A DNA stretch of 62,472 nucleotides from positions 1-62,472 of the forward strand of contig DEQQ01000051.1 of the NCBI GenBank assembly GCA_002360455.1, read 5' to 3'. Positions 9,444-18,896 of this stretch are shown one piece after another. The notes below the pieces were generated by a model, which saw nothing but the letters and a program-made list of their open reading frames with translations, did no database searches and was not told where the DNA came from. Both the position numbers and the translations under genes were made by a program. This DNA is from Saprospiraceae bacterium UBA3362 (GTDB taxonomy: Bacteria > Bacteroidota > Bacteroidia > Chitinophagales > Saprospiraceae). Position 1 is the first letter of the stretch. Every line of letters begins with the position of its first letter.

Positions 9444-10232
9444 TTATTCTCCTATTGATCGAAAAAAAACTTCTTTACTGTTTTGAGTACATATATGATT
9501 TACATCATCTACGCTCATCTCCAATGCATCTGCAATAAACTGAGCAATCACAGACACCCATGCACTTTCATTTCGCTTCCCACGATAGGGTATCGGACTG
9601 AGATAGGGAGCATCTGTCTCCAATACTGCATTATTCAATCCAAGTTCTTTTAGTACTTCTATCAAGTTGGATTTTTTGTAAGTCACCACTCCGCCAATGC
9701 CAATATTCATTCCCAGATCTGCTATTTTTTTTCCATGTTCCACCGTAGATCCAAAACAATGAAATACACCCTTCAATCGGCCATCCTGCAAATCAGAAAC
9801 CATATCTATAGCTTGTTCTGTTGCTTCTCTGGTGTGAATGGAAACCGGCAATCCTAGCTCCTTCGCCCACTGAAGTTGTTGTCTGAAAGCATCCTTCTGC
9901 TGTTCAAAAAAACGGGTATCCCAATATAAATCAAGTCCTATCTCTCCTACTCCATAATAGTTCCTCAACGAAAATTGCCTGTACAATTCATTGAGAACCT
10001 CTTGATAATTTTCCTTAACACTGCAGGGGTGCAGTCCCATCATCCCATAAGCATAATCAGGGTACTCATCCATCATCCTATTTACTTGAGCAATAGAATC
10101 AAGATCAATGTTGGGCAATAAAACTTTTGCAACATTTGCATCCACAGACCTCTTCACCATTGCAGCTCTATCCGCATCAAACTCTTCCAGGTAAGTGTGC
10201 GTGTGTGTATCTATAAAAAACCGGGTTTGCAT
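9444..10232 (-). CDS. TatD family hydrolase (metal-dependent DNase)
   Basis: 262 residues, the usual length for TatD. TatD proteins are cytoplasmic two-metal TIM-barrel hydrolases with 3'-5' exonuclease activity, linked to DNA repair and turnover. All expected metal-site motifs are present in order: FIDTHTH (His10, His12), the glutamate of GEIGLDLYWD, SIHTREA, GVFHCFGS and LETDAPYLSP with PYRGKRNE. The ATG at 10232 is 10 bases after the stop of the upstream AraC-type regulator on the same strand, so the two are probably cotranscribed, although no functional link is obvious. No transmembrane or signal segment is visible. The exact substrate cannot be told from sequence. Confidence 0.93.
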   Translation of the reverse strand: MQTRFFIDTHTHTYLEEFDADRAAMVKRSVDANVAKVLLPNIDLDSIAQVNRMMDEYPDYAYGMMGLHPCSVKENYQEVLNELYRQFSLRNYYGVGEIGLDLYWDTRFFEQQKDAFRQQLQWAKELGLPVSIHTREATEQAIDMVSDLQDGRLKGVFHCFGSTVEHGKKIADLGMNIGIGGVVTYKKSNLIEVLKELGLNNAVLETDAPYLSPIPYRGKRNESAWVSVIAQFIADALEMSVDDVNHICTQNSKEVFFRSIGE

Positions 10233-10242
10233 GATTTCATTT

Positions 10243-11100
10243 TTATTTTGGAATAAGTTTTTTAGGTGTAGATCCGTATTTTCTTTTGAACGCTTCTATA
10301 AAATGACTCACATTGGTATATCCAATAGAATCTGCGACCTCATTTACACTGTATTGAGCAGTCTGTAATTTCCTTTTGGCCAATTCCAATTTATACTCCA
10401 AAACAAATTGATAAGGTGTAGTTCCATAAACCTGTTTGAATCCTGTCTTCAATTGAAATTCATTGAGTTGGATTTGCTTTGCCAATTCAGTCAACAAAGG
10501 CGGATTTGCATATTGATCCATCAAGATTGTTTTAGCCTGTTTTATTTTACGAACCGTTTCTTCATCATTCAAAAAAGGACAGCCTTCTTTTTGGCTCTCG
10601 CCCGATGAAAAAAACAAGCTCATCAGCTCCATAGCTTTGGCTTTGAAATACAAACGCTGTGCGTTTTGATTGGACGGAAAATGATGAATAGATTGCAATA
10701 CCGGATACAGTTCTGCAGAAATTCTTTTTTCTTCATAATACACCCGATTGGTGAATTCCGGATTCATAAGCGGAAACGAATTGGCGTCCGGAACAAATAA
10801 AGAATGTAAGGTCTCTATCGACACAGAAAGCCAAACCACTTTTCCACTCCAATCTTTTATTGGCTTATAGCTCAAATCTCGGTCCGGCTGATACACCATG
10901 AAGACCATACCCTCACGCAGCGACCTTGAATACATAGGGCTGAACTGAAATTGAATCTCTCCTTCCAAACAAAACAATAAATGAATGTAAGATTGAATAA
11001 ATCGTTCGGGCAAGCGATTCATCTCACCCTCTGCTGAAAACAGCTGGAGGTGAAAATGCTCTAAGTCACTATTTTCTTGGGTATTAGATTGATAATTCAT
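10243..11100 (-). CDS. AraC family transcriptional regulator
   Basis: 285 residues. The C-terminal third carries the two helix-turn-helix motifs of AraC/XylS regulators (LTELAKQIQLNEFQLKTGFK, then VNEVADSIGYTNVSHFIEAF and KRKYGSTPKKL). The N-terminal part is a cupin-like sensor domain without a recognised ligand signature. It is divergent from the TonB receptor and HmuY genes, an arrangement seen for PchR-type regulators that control iron or heme receptors, so it probably controls heme uptake (inference). The ATG at 11100 is preferred over the TTG at 11106 two codons upstream. The 149-base region up to the receptor start must hold the operators. Confidence 0.88.
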   Translation of the reverse strand: MNYQSNTQENSDLEHFHLQLFSAEGEMNRLPERFIQSYIHLLFCLEGEIQFQFSPMYSRSLREGMVFMVYQPDRDLSYKPIKDWSGKVVWLSVSIETLHSLFVPDANSFPLMNPEFTNRVYYEEKRISAELYPVLQSIHHFPSNQNAQRLYFKAKAMELMSLFFSSGESQKEGCPFLNDEETVRKIKQAKTILMDQYANPPLLTELAKQIQLNEFQLKTGFKQVYGTTPYQFVLEYKLELAKRKLQTAQYSVNEVADSIGYTNVSHFIEAFKRKYGSTPKKLIPK

Positions 11101-11249
11101 TAACAAAAAAACAAGCTCAAATTAGTTATGAATCGCCATTTTTTAGGCCTTTTGTAAACCATAACAACAAAAAATGTTTCAAACGGTTCTGGATATTAAT
11201 AATACGTTTTGGGCTATTTTTAAAAAATGAGATCCTTGACCTTTGCCCT

Positions 11250-13403
11250 GTGAATTGCGGTAATCTTCTGCCCTTCTTGATTTTGCTTCTGAGTAATTGC
11301 TTATGGTCTCAGAACCTATCGGACTCATTGCAACTCAATGAAGTCATTGTCACAGCTACAAGAACCGAGCGATTGTTGAGCTCCTTGCCCATGCAAACCC
11401 AGTTTATCAAATCCAAAGAAATACAACAAATAGGATCCAACAGACTTACCGAAGTATTGGCTGAGCAACCGGGTTTGCAACTTGTGCCTCAAATTAATGG
11501 CCTGGGAACCGGAATTCAACTTCATGGTTTGAATGCCGACTATACCCTTATCATGATGGATGGTGAGCCTGTTGTAGGAAGAATGACAGGCACTCTCGAA
11601 TTGGGCCGAATCTCTATGCAAGGTATTAAAAAAATTGAAGTAGTCAAAGGTCCAACTTCAAGTTTGTATGGCTCCGAAGCCTTGGGTGGTGTTATCAATT
11701 TGATCAGCTCAAGGCCTGTAGAAAAAGAACTTAAATTTTCTGCAAGAGGATCAAGTTTGTCTCAATATTATGCCTCGGCATTGTGGAATCATGTTGCAAA
11801 AAAGTACCAATTTAGTTTGCAGGCTGACGCATTTTCCCATTCCGGATTGGATAATGAACCTGAGCTTTACGGCAAAACCATTTCTCCTTTTCAGAACGCA
11901 ACCCTGCGCGGAAAATTAATCATTCCGCTGAAACACGAAAGTGAGTTTAGCTTAACGGCACGCGCTTTTATCGAAAAACAAAATAGCCAACATCAAGTCG
12001 TTCAATTCACAGATTCTATTCAAGTTTATGGCGCTGCTTATGTAAAAGAATTTGCAGTTTACCCTCAATATATGAAAAAATGGAAATTCGGAACAGATTT
12101 ATTTATTCGATGTTATGCGACTCAATATCAAACCGAGACCGAACTTTTTCAAAACAAGGATAATCAGATTTACTATCAAGATCAATTTACACAACAATAT
12201 CTAAAACCTGAATTGCAATCCAGTTGCAGGTATTTCAAACAACAGGTCTGGACAGCAGGAACAGGATCTATTCTGGAAAATGTCAACACCAGCAGATACG
12301 GAGATGCAAATATCCGTTCTCAAAATACTTATTATGCATTTATACAACATGATTGGAATTTGTTTTCAAGATTAAATATTGTTTCAGGTCTAAGATATGA
12401 TCTGAATACGGTGTATGGATCTCAACTCAATCCGAAACTTTCTTCGATTTATAGATTCAATCCCAACTTAAGCCTGAAAGCCTCCTTTGGAAGAGGATTC
12501 AAATCGCCGGATTTTAGACAACTGTATCTCAATTTTAGAAATAACGCTGCAGGGTATTCTGTTTTTGGAACAGAGGTAGTCGTAGAACAATTGAACACGC
12601 TTGAAAAACAGGGTTTGATCAAAGAAAGATACATGAGTGATCAGTTGATTCAATCTTTAGATCCTGAGTCATCCTATGCATGGCAAGCAGGAATTGATTA
12701 TAAACATCCTGCTCTTGGATCGTTTGCAATTCATGCATATAGAAATGATCTTAAAGGGCTCATCGAAACCAAAATTGTAGCATTGACTACCGCACAACAA
12801 TACATTTATTCCTATTCTAACATCAAGCGCGCATTTACTCAAGGTATAGAATTTAATTATAACAAAGATCTCAATCCTCAATTTCATTTGCAGTTGAATT
12901 ATCACTTCCTATTGGCTAAAGACAAGGATGTTTTGGATAAAATTAAAAATAAACAACTCTATGGTCGAGATCCTGTCAGTAAGGAATCCTATTTAATTCA
13001 CTCCAATGAATATTTTGGTTTGGCAGAAAGATCAAGACATTCCGGCTCAATAAAAATTAATTATGAATCCTTACAAAAAAATTGGGATGCTTCTGTTCGA
13101 TATATTCTAAGAGGCCAATACGGATCGGCAGCAACAGCGGGTGCTGTAGGAGGAACCACCATTCCTTCGTCTGACAGAAATGGAAATCAGGTCATCGACA
13201 ACTTTGATCAGTTTGTATCCTCTTATGGCTTACTCCATTTAAGCTTGGCGCATAGTTTCAACAATGGATTGCGCATTCAAGGAAATGTAGAAAATCTTTT
13301 TAATCAAAGAGATTTTGTCAACATTCCTACCCTCACAGGCAGAGCCTTTATTGTAAATATTCAATATCAGTTAAAATTAAAATCCAAATTACAAATCAAC
13401 TAA
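11250..13403 (+). CDS. TonB-dependent outer membrane receptor, probable heme receptor (HmuR-like)
   Basis: 717 residues. TonB receptors bring iron complexes, heme or vitamins across the outer membrane using energy from TonB-ExbBD. After a signal peptide ending near SNCLWSQ there is a TonB-box-like NEVIVTATRTER, the plug domain (VLAEQPGLQLV, GIQLHGLNADYTLIMMDGEP, IEVVKGPTSSLYGSEALGGV), then a barrel with FGRGFKSPDFRQLYLNF and a C-terminal VENLFNQRDF. The adjacent HmuY-like gene suggests heme as substrate. The only plausible start is a GTG at 11250, and an 8-codon frame (ATG at 11227) ends in a TGA that overlaps this GTG, suggesting translational coupling or, less likely, a base error. Confidence 0.88.
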   Translation: MNCGNLLPFLILLLSNCLWSQNLSDSLQLNEVIVTATRTERLLSSLPMQTQFIKSKEIQQIGSNRLTEVLAEQPGLQLVPQINGLGTGIQLHGLNADYTLIMMDGEPVVGRMTGTLELGRISMQGIKKIEVVKGPTSSLYGSEALGGVINLISSRPVEKELKFSARGSSLSQYYASALWNHVAKKYQFSLQADAFSHSGLDNEPELYGKTISPFQNATLRGKLIIPLKHESEFSLTARAFIEKQNSQHQVVQFTDSIQVYGAAYVKEFAVYPQYMKKWKFGTDLFIRCYATQYQTETELFQNKDNQIYYQDQFTQQYLKPELQSSCRYFKQQVWTAGTGSILENVNTSRYGDANIRSQNTYYAFIQHDWNLFSRLNIVSGLRYDLNTVYGSQLNPKLSSIYRFNPNLSLKASFGRGFKSPDFRQLYLNFRNNAAGYSVFGTEVVVEQLNTLEKQGLIKERYMSDQLIQSLDPESSYAWQAGIDYKHPALGSFAIHAYRNDLKGLIETKIVALTTAQQYIYSYSNIKRAFTQGIEFNYNKDLNPQFHLQLNYHFLLAKDKDVLDKIKNKQLYGRDPVSKESYLIHSNEYFGLAERSRHSGSIKINYESLQKNWDASVRYILRGQYGSAATAGAVGGTTIPSSDRNGNQVIDNFDQFVSSYGLLHLSLAHSFNNGLRIQGNVENLFNQRDFVNIPTLTGRAFIVNIQYQLKLKSKLQIN

Positions 13404-13418
13404 AAAAAATCAGTAAAC

Positions 13419-14036
13419 ATGAAACCATTAGTTTTAGCCATTGCCATCATTATCTTTTGGGGAGCTTGTAATGATGACAACAATACAGCCCCCAATCCGG
13501 CTGCTACCACAAGTTCGGTAAGCATTTCCAATCTTCCTGCAGATCCACCCACAGGATACGATCCTACGAATGGGAAACCTATTGGCGAAAAAAATCAATT
13601 CACTTACTTCAGATTTGCCGACAGCACCATTTTGACACAGGCCGATAGCGCAAGCTCAAAATGGGATATAGCCTTCAAAGGAGCGACTATAATTTTAAAT
13701 TCAGGAAGTTCTGGCCCGGGCACAGCTTCAGGTTTTGTAATGAATGGTGTATTCTCCGACTTAGCTGAAGTTCCGGCTGACAGCACTTTCAGAAAAGATC
13801 AAGCGCCAACTTATGCTATCTCCAACTGGACTAGTTATGAGCCGGTGTCTAAAGTTTTATCCCCTACTCCCGGAAAAATTTTTGTGATCAAAACCAATGA
13901 TAATAAATATGTAAAAATGGAAGTCTTATGTTACTACAAAGACTGCCCTGCACAGGTTAATGCTTTTGTCCATGCTGCAAGATATTATACCTTTAGATAT
14001 ACTTTGCAAAAAGACGGATCCAAAAAATTTAAATAA
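13419..14036 (+). CDS. hmuY: HmuY family heme-binding lipoprotein
   Basis: 205 residues with a lipoprotein signal (IIIFWGAC, Cys17), so anchored to a membrane, probably facing outward. The body resembles HmuY hemophores: FTYFRFADSTI, SKWDIAFKGATIILNSGSSG (read in two parts), YVKMEVLCYYKD and the closing ARYYTFRYTLQKDG. HmuY captures heme from host or environmental proteins and passes it to the HmuR receptor. It begins 15 bases after the receptor stop, in the order hmuR-hmuY known from Porphyromonas. Heme ligands vary between species and I cannot assign them here; a histidine just before ARYYTF is a candidate. A bidirectional terminator follows at 14061. Confidence 0.85.
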   Translation: MKPLVLAIAIIIFWGACNDDNNTAPNPAATTSSVSISNLPADPPTGYDPTNGKPIGEKNQFTYFRFADSTILTQADSASSKWDIAFKGATIILNSGSSGPGTASGFVMNGVFSDLAEVPADSTFRKDQAPTYAISNWTSYEPVSKVLSPTPGKIFVIKTNDNKYVKMEVLCYYKDCPAQVNAFVHAARYYTFRYTLQKDGSKKFK

Positions 14037-14058
14037 GTCAATATAACCCCATAAAAAT

Positions 14059-14096
14059 TAAAAAAGCATGTACAGAAATGTAGATGCTTTTTTTTA
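14059..14096. terminator. Bidirectional terminator between convergent genes
   Basis: AAAAAGCAT (14061-14069) pairs with ATGCTTTTT (14084-14092), followed by a T tract on the plus strand and, because of the A tract before it, also on the minus strand. It lies between the convergent ends of the HmuY gene and the propeller protein gene. Confidence 0.75.
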
Positions 14097-14113
14097 TCTC
14101 CAATATAGGGATG

Positions 14114-17100
14114 CTACCATGGTTTTCTTCCCTTGGTTGCCGGAGCTTGTTTTATGTTGAAGCTTTGTTCGATTGCACCAATTTGTTGATCTAACATTTT
14201 AAGCTGATCTGTAACTGCTGCAAGTTGTTTATTTGCAATTTGATAGGAGTCTTTGTACATTTTAGGTACGGTTGATGTAGAAGACCAAACCGAACCTATA
14301 ATGGTATAAATTCTGTTGGTGATAGAAGGAGCAGTTTCAAACTCTCTTTTTGACTTTGTATCGTCTCCATATAAACTCAATCCTATTTTTTTCAATGATC
14401 TGGTGAGCTGAAACAACTGTTCCAAGGTTTCTTTAGGATTGAAGCTAAGGTCTAATGCAGCTTGTTTTAACTCTGCTACGCGGGCATTTTGGTCAGAGAA
14501 TGAAGCTTCTACAAGAGCCATTTTCTTTCTCATCTCCGTTACCTGTTTATAAAATGAAACATTGGAAGATAGATCTTTGGCCTGCAATTTACCCTGTGGC
14601 AGTAATTTACATTCTATCTCTTGAGGCCCTGCCAATTCTGTAAGCGTGCCATTAGTAAACTTACTTAAACTTACATAATATTTTCCCGGCATCACTAAAT
14701 GACCCTCTTCCAATCCATCAAACAAAAATTGAGGATCCAAACTTCTTCGATTTGCGATCGGAGCCGGATTGGAGGCTCGCATATTCCAAACTATCCTTTG
14801 AATTCCTTTTTTTGCTTTAGTTTTAAGAGTCCTCACAATATCTCCTTGTTCATCTTTTATCGTAAAGAGTAAATACGACTCTTGATCCCAGTCTTCTTCT
14901 CTCAAACTGTCTATAGGCGGATAATTAATTTTTTCATTTTTTTCCATTTTGGATTTTTCCAAATCCTTGCGTAATTCTTTTCTTGATTTTATTTCATCGC
15001 GATAGAAATAATTTATAACAACACCGGGAGTTGGATTGGCTGCAGCATAATATCCGCTTCCCATGTGTCCTTTTTCTCGCAAACCCAATGAACTTCTTTC
15101 CACATACATCCATGCCGGTTTGTTGCTGAACAATTTTGCTTCCTGTTTAAGATCTTCAGGTTTTAATTTTCTCAACAAACTATAATCTTCCAAAATATAA
15201 AAACTTCTTCCGAAGGTTGCAATGACCAAATCGTTTTCTCTGCGTTGGATCTCTATGTCACGCACGGCAATAGTAGGCAATCCTGATTTTAAGGCTGTCC
15301 AATTTAGTCCGCCATTCAAGCTAAAATAGATGCCGAATTCAGTTCCTGCAAATAATAAATTTGGATCTACTTGATCTTCGGCAATACTGTAAACTGAGCC
15401 TCTCTGAGGAAGATCTCCCGCAATAGACTTCCATGTTTTTCCCATATCTGTTGTCTTTAACAAGTAAGGCTTGAAATCTCCGTAACGATGATGATTAAAA
15501 CAAACATATGCCGTCTTGGAATCATGCAAAGAACTTATAATTTGATGTACATAAGATTGATTTGGCACACCGCTTATCCCATCTATTTTAGTCCAATTTT
15601 TTCCGCCGTCTGTGGTAAGTTGAATCAATCCATCATCTGTTCCCACCCACAAAGTATTTTCATTAAATTTTGACTCAGCAATACTTGTGGTCTGTCCGTA
15701 AATATCAGTACTTCCGTTCTTTGCTACAGCATCCACCGACCATACTTTTCCCATTACTTCAAGACTGTTTCTATCTATCTGTCTCGACAAATCCGGGCTT
15801 ATGGCAGTCCAAGAATTTCCTTGATCGTCCGTTCTAAAAATTTTATTAGCGCCAAAATACAATCTAGAATTTGAGAATTGTGAAATCAACAATGGCGAAT
15901 CCCAATTCCATCGATATCCTTCTTCGTTTTCGCCTTCAATGGGCTTAATGAATAAATATTCACCATTGGAGTGATCGTATCGAACTAGTCCTCCATATTG
16001 ACTTTGGGCATAAATAATATTGGGATCTGATTGATCAACCTGAGTTTCAAAACCATCTCCGGTAGAAGTATAAAACCAATCCGAGTTTGAAATTCCATTA
16101 GAATTAGTTGTCCTGCTTGGACCTCCAAGACTCATGTTGTCCTGTGTTCCTCCGTGAACATTATAAAATGGAAAAGCATTGTCGGTGCTCACTTTATAAA
16201 ATTGAACGATAGGCAAATTGGATTTAAATTCCCATGTTTGAGCCTGATCATAGGATTCGTATATTCCTCCATCACAACCTACAAGAAAATGATTGGGATC
16301 TTTTGGATCCACCCAAATCGCATGGTTGTCCACATGCTTATTGATCTCCCCAAGATTTCCTACAGTCTTTCCTCCATCCTTAGAAACTTTAAAATAAGTA
16401 TCTGTAATATAAATTTTATTTGCATCATGCGGATCCACAAATAGTTCTTGATAATAATTTCCTGAGGTAAATGTTCCGGATCTCTTCTCCCATGAAGCTC
16501 CTTGATTGGTTGACCTGTATATTCCTCCTTTGTCATCCTTAGCTTCCACCATAGCATAAACTATATCGGGATTGGTTTGAGCAAGAGCAATTCCTATTCT
16601 CCCCAAATCTCCACCGGGCAATCCTCCTTCCATTTTTTTCCAGGTGGCACCACCATCCATAGTCTTAAACAATGCGGTCTCGGGTCCTCCTCCAATATAG
16701 GTGAAAACTTTTCGCATTCTTTGATGAAAAGCTGCATAAAGTATTTTTGGATTCCGTGGATCCATAATCAGATCATTACATCCCGTATACGCACTTACAG
16801 ACTTAATCAAAGACCATGTTGCTCCGCCATCTGTTGACTTATATACTCCTCGCTCTCCACCTTCACTCCAAACAGGACCATAAGCAGCAACATAAATGAT
16901 ATTGGAGTTTGAAGGATCTATTATAATTTTTGCAATATGTTCAGAATTCTTTAGACCCATATTTTTCCATGATCTTCCTCCGTCTTCGGATTTATAAACT
17001 CCATCTCCGTAGGCTACAGATCGTTGATTGTTATTTTCTCCTGTTCCCACCCATACAGTATTGGAGTTATTCGGATCAAGACTTACACAGCCAATAGAAT

Positions 17101-17359
17101 AAGATCCTTCTCCATCAAAAACAGGCTCATAGGTAAGCCCTTTGTTTGTAGTCTTCCAGACACCACCGGATGCAACAGCAACATAGTATTCACTGCTGTT
17201 TCGAGGATTCACAGCAAAGTCAGAAATCCTTCCTCCCGTAATGGCCGGGCCGATTGAACGCCAGCTTAAGCCGTTGAACGTTCCTGCAGGAAAACTACTT
17301 TGAGCATTGAGATTAGTACAAACTAAAAGTAGAAAAAAAAGCACTAATTTATTGTTCAT
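14114..17359 (-). CDS. Secreted Asp-box (BNR/VPS10-like) beta-propeller protein
   Basis: 1081 residues with a signal peptide (LVLFFLLLVCTNLNAQ). Residues about 30-740 hold about eleven Asp-box motifs, for example KSEDGGRSWKNMG, KSTDGGATWSLIK, KTMDGGATWKKME, RTDDQGNSWTAIS, LTTDGGKNWTKID and KTTDMGKTWKSIA. These mark one or two beta-propellers of the sortilin/VPS10 and sialidase-like type. The C-terminal 340 residues contain a helical part (RKELRKDLEKSKMEKNEK), a segment with IVRTLKTKAKKGIQRIVWNM, typical of this family, and a final helical tail. Related proteins are annotated as glycosyl hydrolases, but no catalytic site is evident. Probably periplasmic or extracellular. Convergent with hmuY; about 110 bases downstream of the aldo/keto reductase gene. 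Confidence 0.85.
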   Translation of the reverse strand: MNNKLVLFFLLLVCTNLNAQSSFPAGTFNGLSWRSIGPAITGGRISDFAVNPRNSSEYYVAVASGGVWKTTNKGLTYEPVFDGEGSYSIGCVSLDPNNSNTVWVGTGENNNQRSVAYGDGVYKSEDGGRSWKNMGLKNSEHIAKIIIDPSNSNIIYVAAYGPVWSEGGERGVYKSTDGGATWSLIKSVSAYTGCNDLIMDPRNPKILYAAFHQRMRKVFTYIGGGPETALFKTMDGGATWKKMEGGLPGGDLGRIGIALAQTNPDIVYAMVEAKDDKGGIYRSTNQGASWEKRSGTFTSGNYYQELFVDPHDANKIYITDTYFKVSKDGGKTVGNLGEINKHVDNHAIWVDPKDPNHFLVGCDGGIYESYDQAQTWEFKSNLPIVQFYKVSTDNAFPFYNVHGGTQDNMSLGGPSRTTNSNGISNSDWFYTSTGDGFETQVDQSDPNIIYAQSQYGGLVRYDHSNGEYLFIKPIEGENEEGYRWNWDSPLLISQFSNSRLYFGANKIFRTDDQGNSWTAISPDLSRQIDRNSLEVMGKVWSVDAVAKNGSTDIYGQTTSIAESKFNENTLWVGTDDGLIQLTTDGGKNWTKIDGISGVPNQSYVHQIISSLHDSKTAYVCFNHHRYGDFKPYLLKTTDMGKTWKSIAGDLPQRGSVYSIAEDQVDPNLLFAGTEFGIYFSLNGGLNWTALKSGLPTIAVRDIEIQRRENDLVIATFGRSFYILEDYSLLRKLKPEDLKQEAKLFSNKPAWMYVERSSLGLREKGHMGSGYYAAANPTPGVVINYFYRDEIKSRKELRKDLEKSKMEKNEKINYPPIDSLREEDWDQESYLLFTIKDEQGDIVRTLKTKAKKGIQRIVWNMRASNPAPIANRRSLDPQFLFDGLEEGHLVMPGKYYVSLSKFTNGTLTELAGPQEIECKLLPQGKLQAKDLSSNVSFYKQVTEMRKKMALVEASFSDQNARVAELKQAALDLSFNPKETLEQLFQLTRSLKKIGLSLYGDDTKSKREFETAPSITNRIYTIIGSVWSSTSTVPKMYKDSYQIANKQLAAVTDQLKMLDQQIGAIEQSFNIKQAPATKGRKPW

Positions 17360-17489
17360 GATTATTTTTTAAGCTTGTAAAATTATTGAATAATATTGAA
17401 TCCTAAAGGAAAATAAGTTCTTTGCCTTAAGTATTAGTCAAACTCGTTTTCAAGATTTCCATGAAAATGATAAGTACGAAAAAACAAAC

Positions 17490-18473
17490 TCAATACATGG
17501 GAGGAATAGGTTTGTTTTCCATGATTTTATCAATCTGTTTATTTAATTCATCTGTTAAATAAGGTAAAATATCCAGAGCCTCTAAGTTTTCTTTTAGTTG
17601 AGAGACTTTTGATGCTCCCAAGATAACTGTACTCACGTTTGGATTTTGTGCACACCAAGCAATAGCCAACTGTGACAATTTGATGCCTAAACGATCTGCA
17701 ATGTCTTTAAGCTGCTTTGTTTTGTTCAAATGCTCATTGGTCAAGGTCTTATCTTTTAACCATCCTAGTTCCTCACGATTAAGCCTTGAGTCCGCTGGAA
17801 CACCGTTGAGATAACGATCCGTAAGCATTCCGCTGGCAAGCGGTGACCATATAGTCGTACCTAAGCCCATCGTTTTATAGATTTGAGAATATTCTAATTC
17901 CACTTTTGCTCTGGTAAATAAATTATATTGAGGTTGTTCCATCGTAGGTCCAATAAGTTTAAAATCTTTGGCCACCATATGAGCTTCCATAATTTCTTGG
18001 GCCGACCATTCGCTTGTCCCCCAGTAAAAAATTTTACCTTGTCGGATCAGATCGTTCATAGCCCAAACAGTCTCTTCTATAGGTGTATTTTTATCCGGTC
18101 GGTGAGCAAAAAATAAATCTATATACTCAAGCTGCAATCTCTGCAATGCCTCATTACAAGCCTCCATAAGATGCTTTCTGCTCAATCCGGTTTGATTGGG
18201 TAGCTTACCTCCTCTCCCAAAAAAAGCTTTGCTCGAAACCAGATAACTGCTTCTATCCCATTTCATTTTTTGTAAAATCTTGCCCATGACCAGCTCAGAC
18301 TTTCCATTCCCATAAATCTCGGCGTTATCAAAAAAATTAACACCCTGTTCGTAGGCATAAGCCATCAAATCTTCTGAAACTTGATCCTCGATCTGATTGC
18401 CAAACGTAACCCATGAGCCAAAAGACAGCAAACTTACCTGAACCCCTGATTTTCCTAATCTTCTATACAACAT
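17490..18473 (-). CDS. Aldo/keto reductase, potassium-channel beta-subunit type
   Basis: 327 residues. NADPH-dependent reductase of aldehydes or ketones, of the AKR6/Kv-beta-like branch (MLYRRLGKSGVQVS, GSWVTFGNQI). The catalytic tetrad is visible: Asp and Tyr in FDNAEIYG, Lys in VSSKAFFG and His in FFAHRPDKN. The C-terminal cofactor region contains LAIAWCAQNPNVSTVILGAS. The ATG at 18473 begins with the family's usual N-terminus; an in-frame ATG at 18503 would add ten residues of no known match. Cytoplasmic, no signal peptide. The natural substrate is unknown. It may be cotranscribed with the propeller protein downstream, but nothing links their functions. Confidence 0.92.
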   Translation of the reverse strand: MLYRRLGKSGVQVSLLSFGSWVTFGNQIEDQVSEDLMAYAYEQGVNFFDNAEIYGNGKSELVMGKILQKMKWDRSSYLVSSKAFFGRGGKLPNQTGLSRKHLMEACNEALQRLQLEYIDLFFAHRPDKNTPIEETVWAMNDLIRQGKIFYWGTSEWSAQEIMEAHMVAKDFKLIGPTMEQPQYNLFTRAKVELEYSQIYKTMGLGTTIWSPLASGMLTDRYLNGVPADSRLNREELGWLKDKTLTNEHLNKTKQLKDIADRLGIKLSQLAIAWCAQNPNVSTVILGASKVSQLKENLEALDILPYLTDELNKQIDKIMENKPIPPMY

Positions 18474-18896
18474 ACCGAATAATTTAATCTTATAAGATTG
18501 CAAAGCTCATGCCAAATAAACTTCCACAAGAGCCTTATTTGATTAAAAAAACAGCATCTATTCATAAAAGTAGGTTTTAATCTTATTGAAAACATGCAAT
18601 TGTTGGAGCATCCTTTTGACGTTGACTTCATCCAACAACTTTGTATTTCGCAAATTCTGCAACACTAATCCAACAAAATCAATCTCAATTTAAATGAACG
18701 ATGTGAATGAAAATCTTGCATATATTGAGAAAACTCAATCATAAAATCAGCTCTAAAAAATTAGGATGCAAAAATACTTTACAACAATTGGATTACTCTC
18801 ATGAATCAATATGGATTTAAGAACCTGCTCCAAATAAAAAATCATTCTCAGGGAGAAGCTGTCCATTGATAAAAAAAAATTAATAATTTCTATAAA

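Noticed and set aside
18600..18638. Inverted repeat TTGTTGGA/TCCAACAA as a terminator
   Set aside because: Only 8 bp with a 23-base loop and no T tract; no gene ends nearby on either strand. In AT-rich DNA this can arise by chance.
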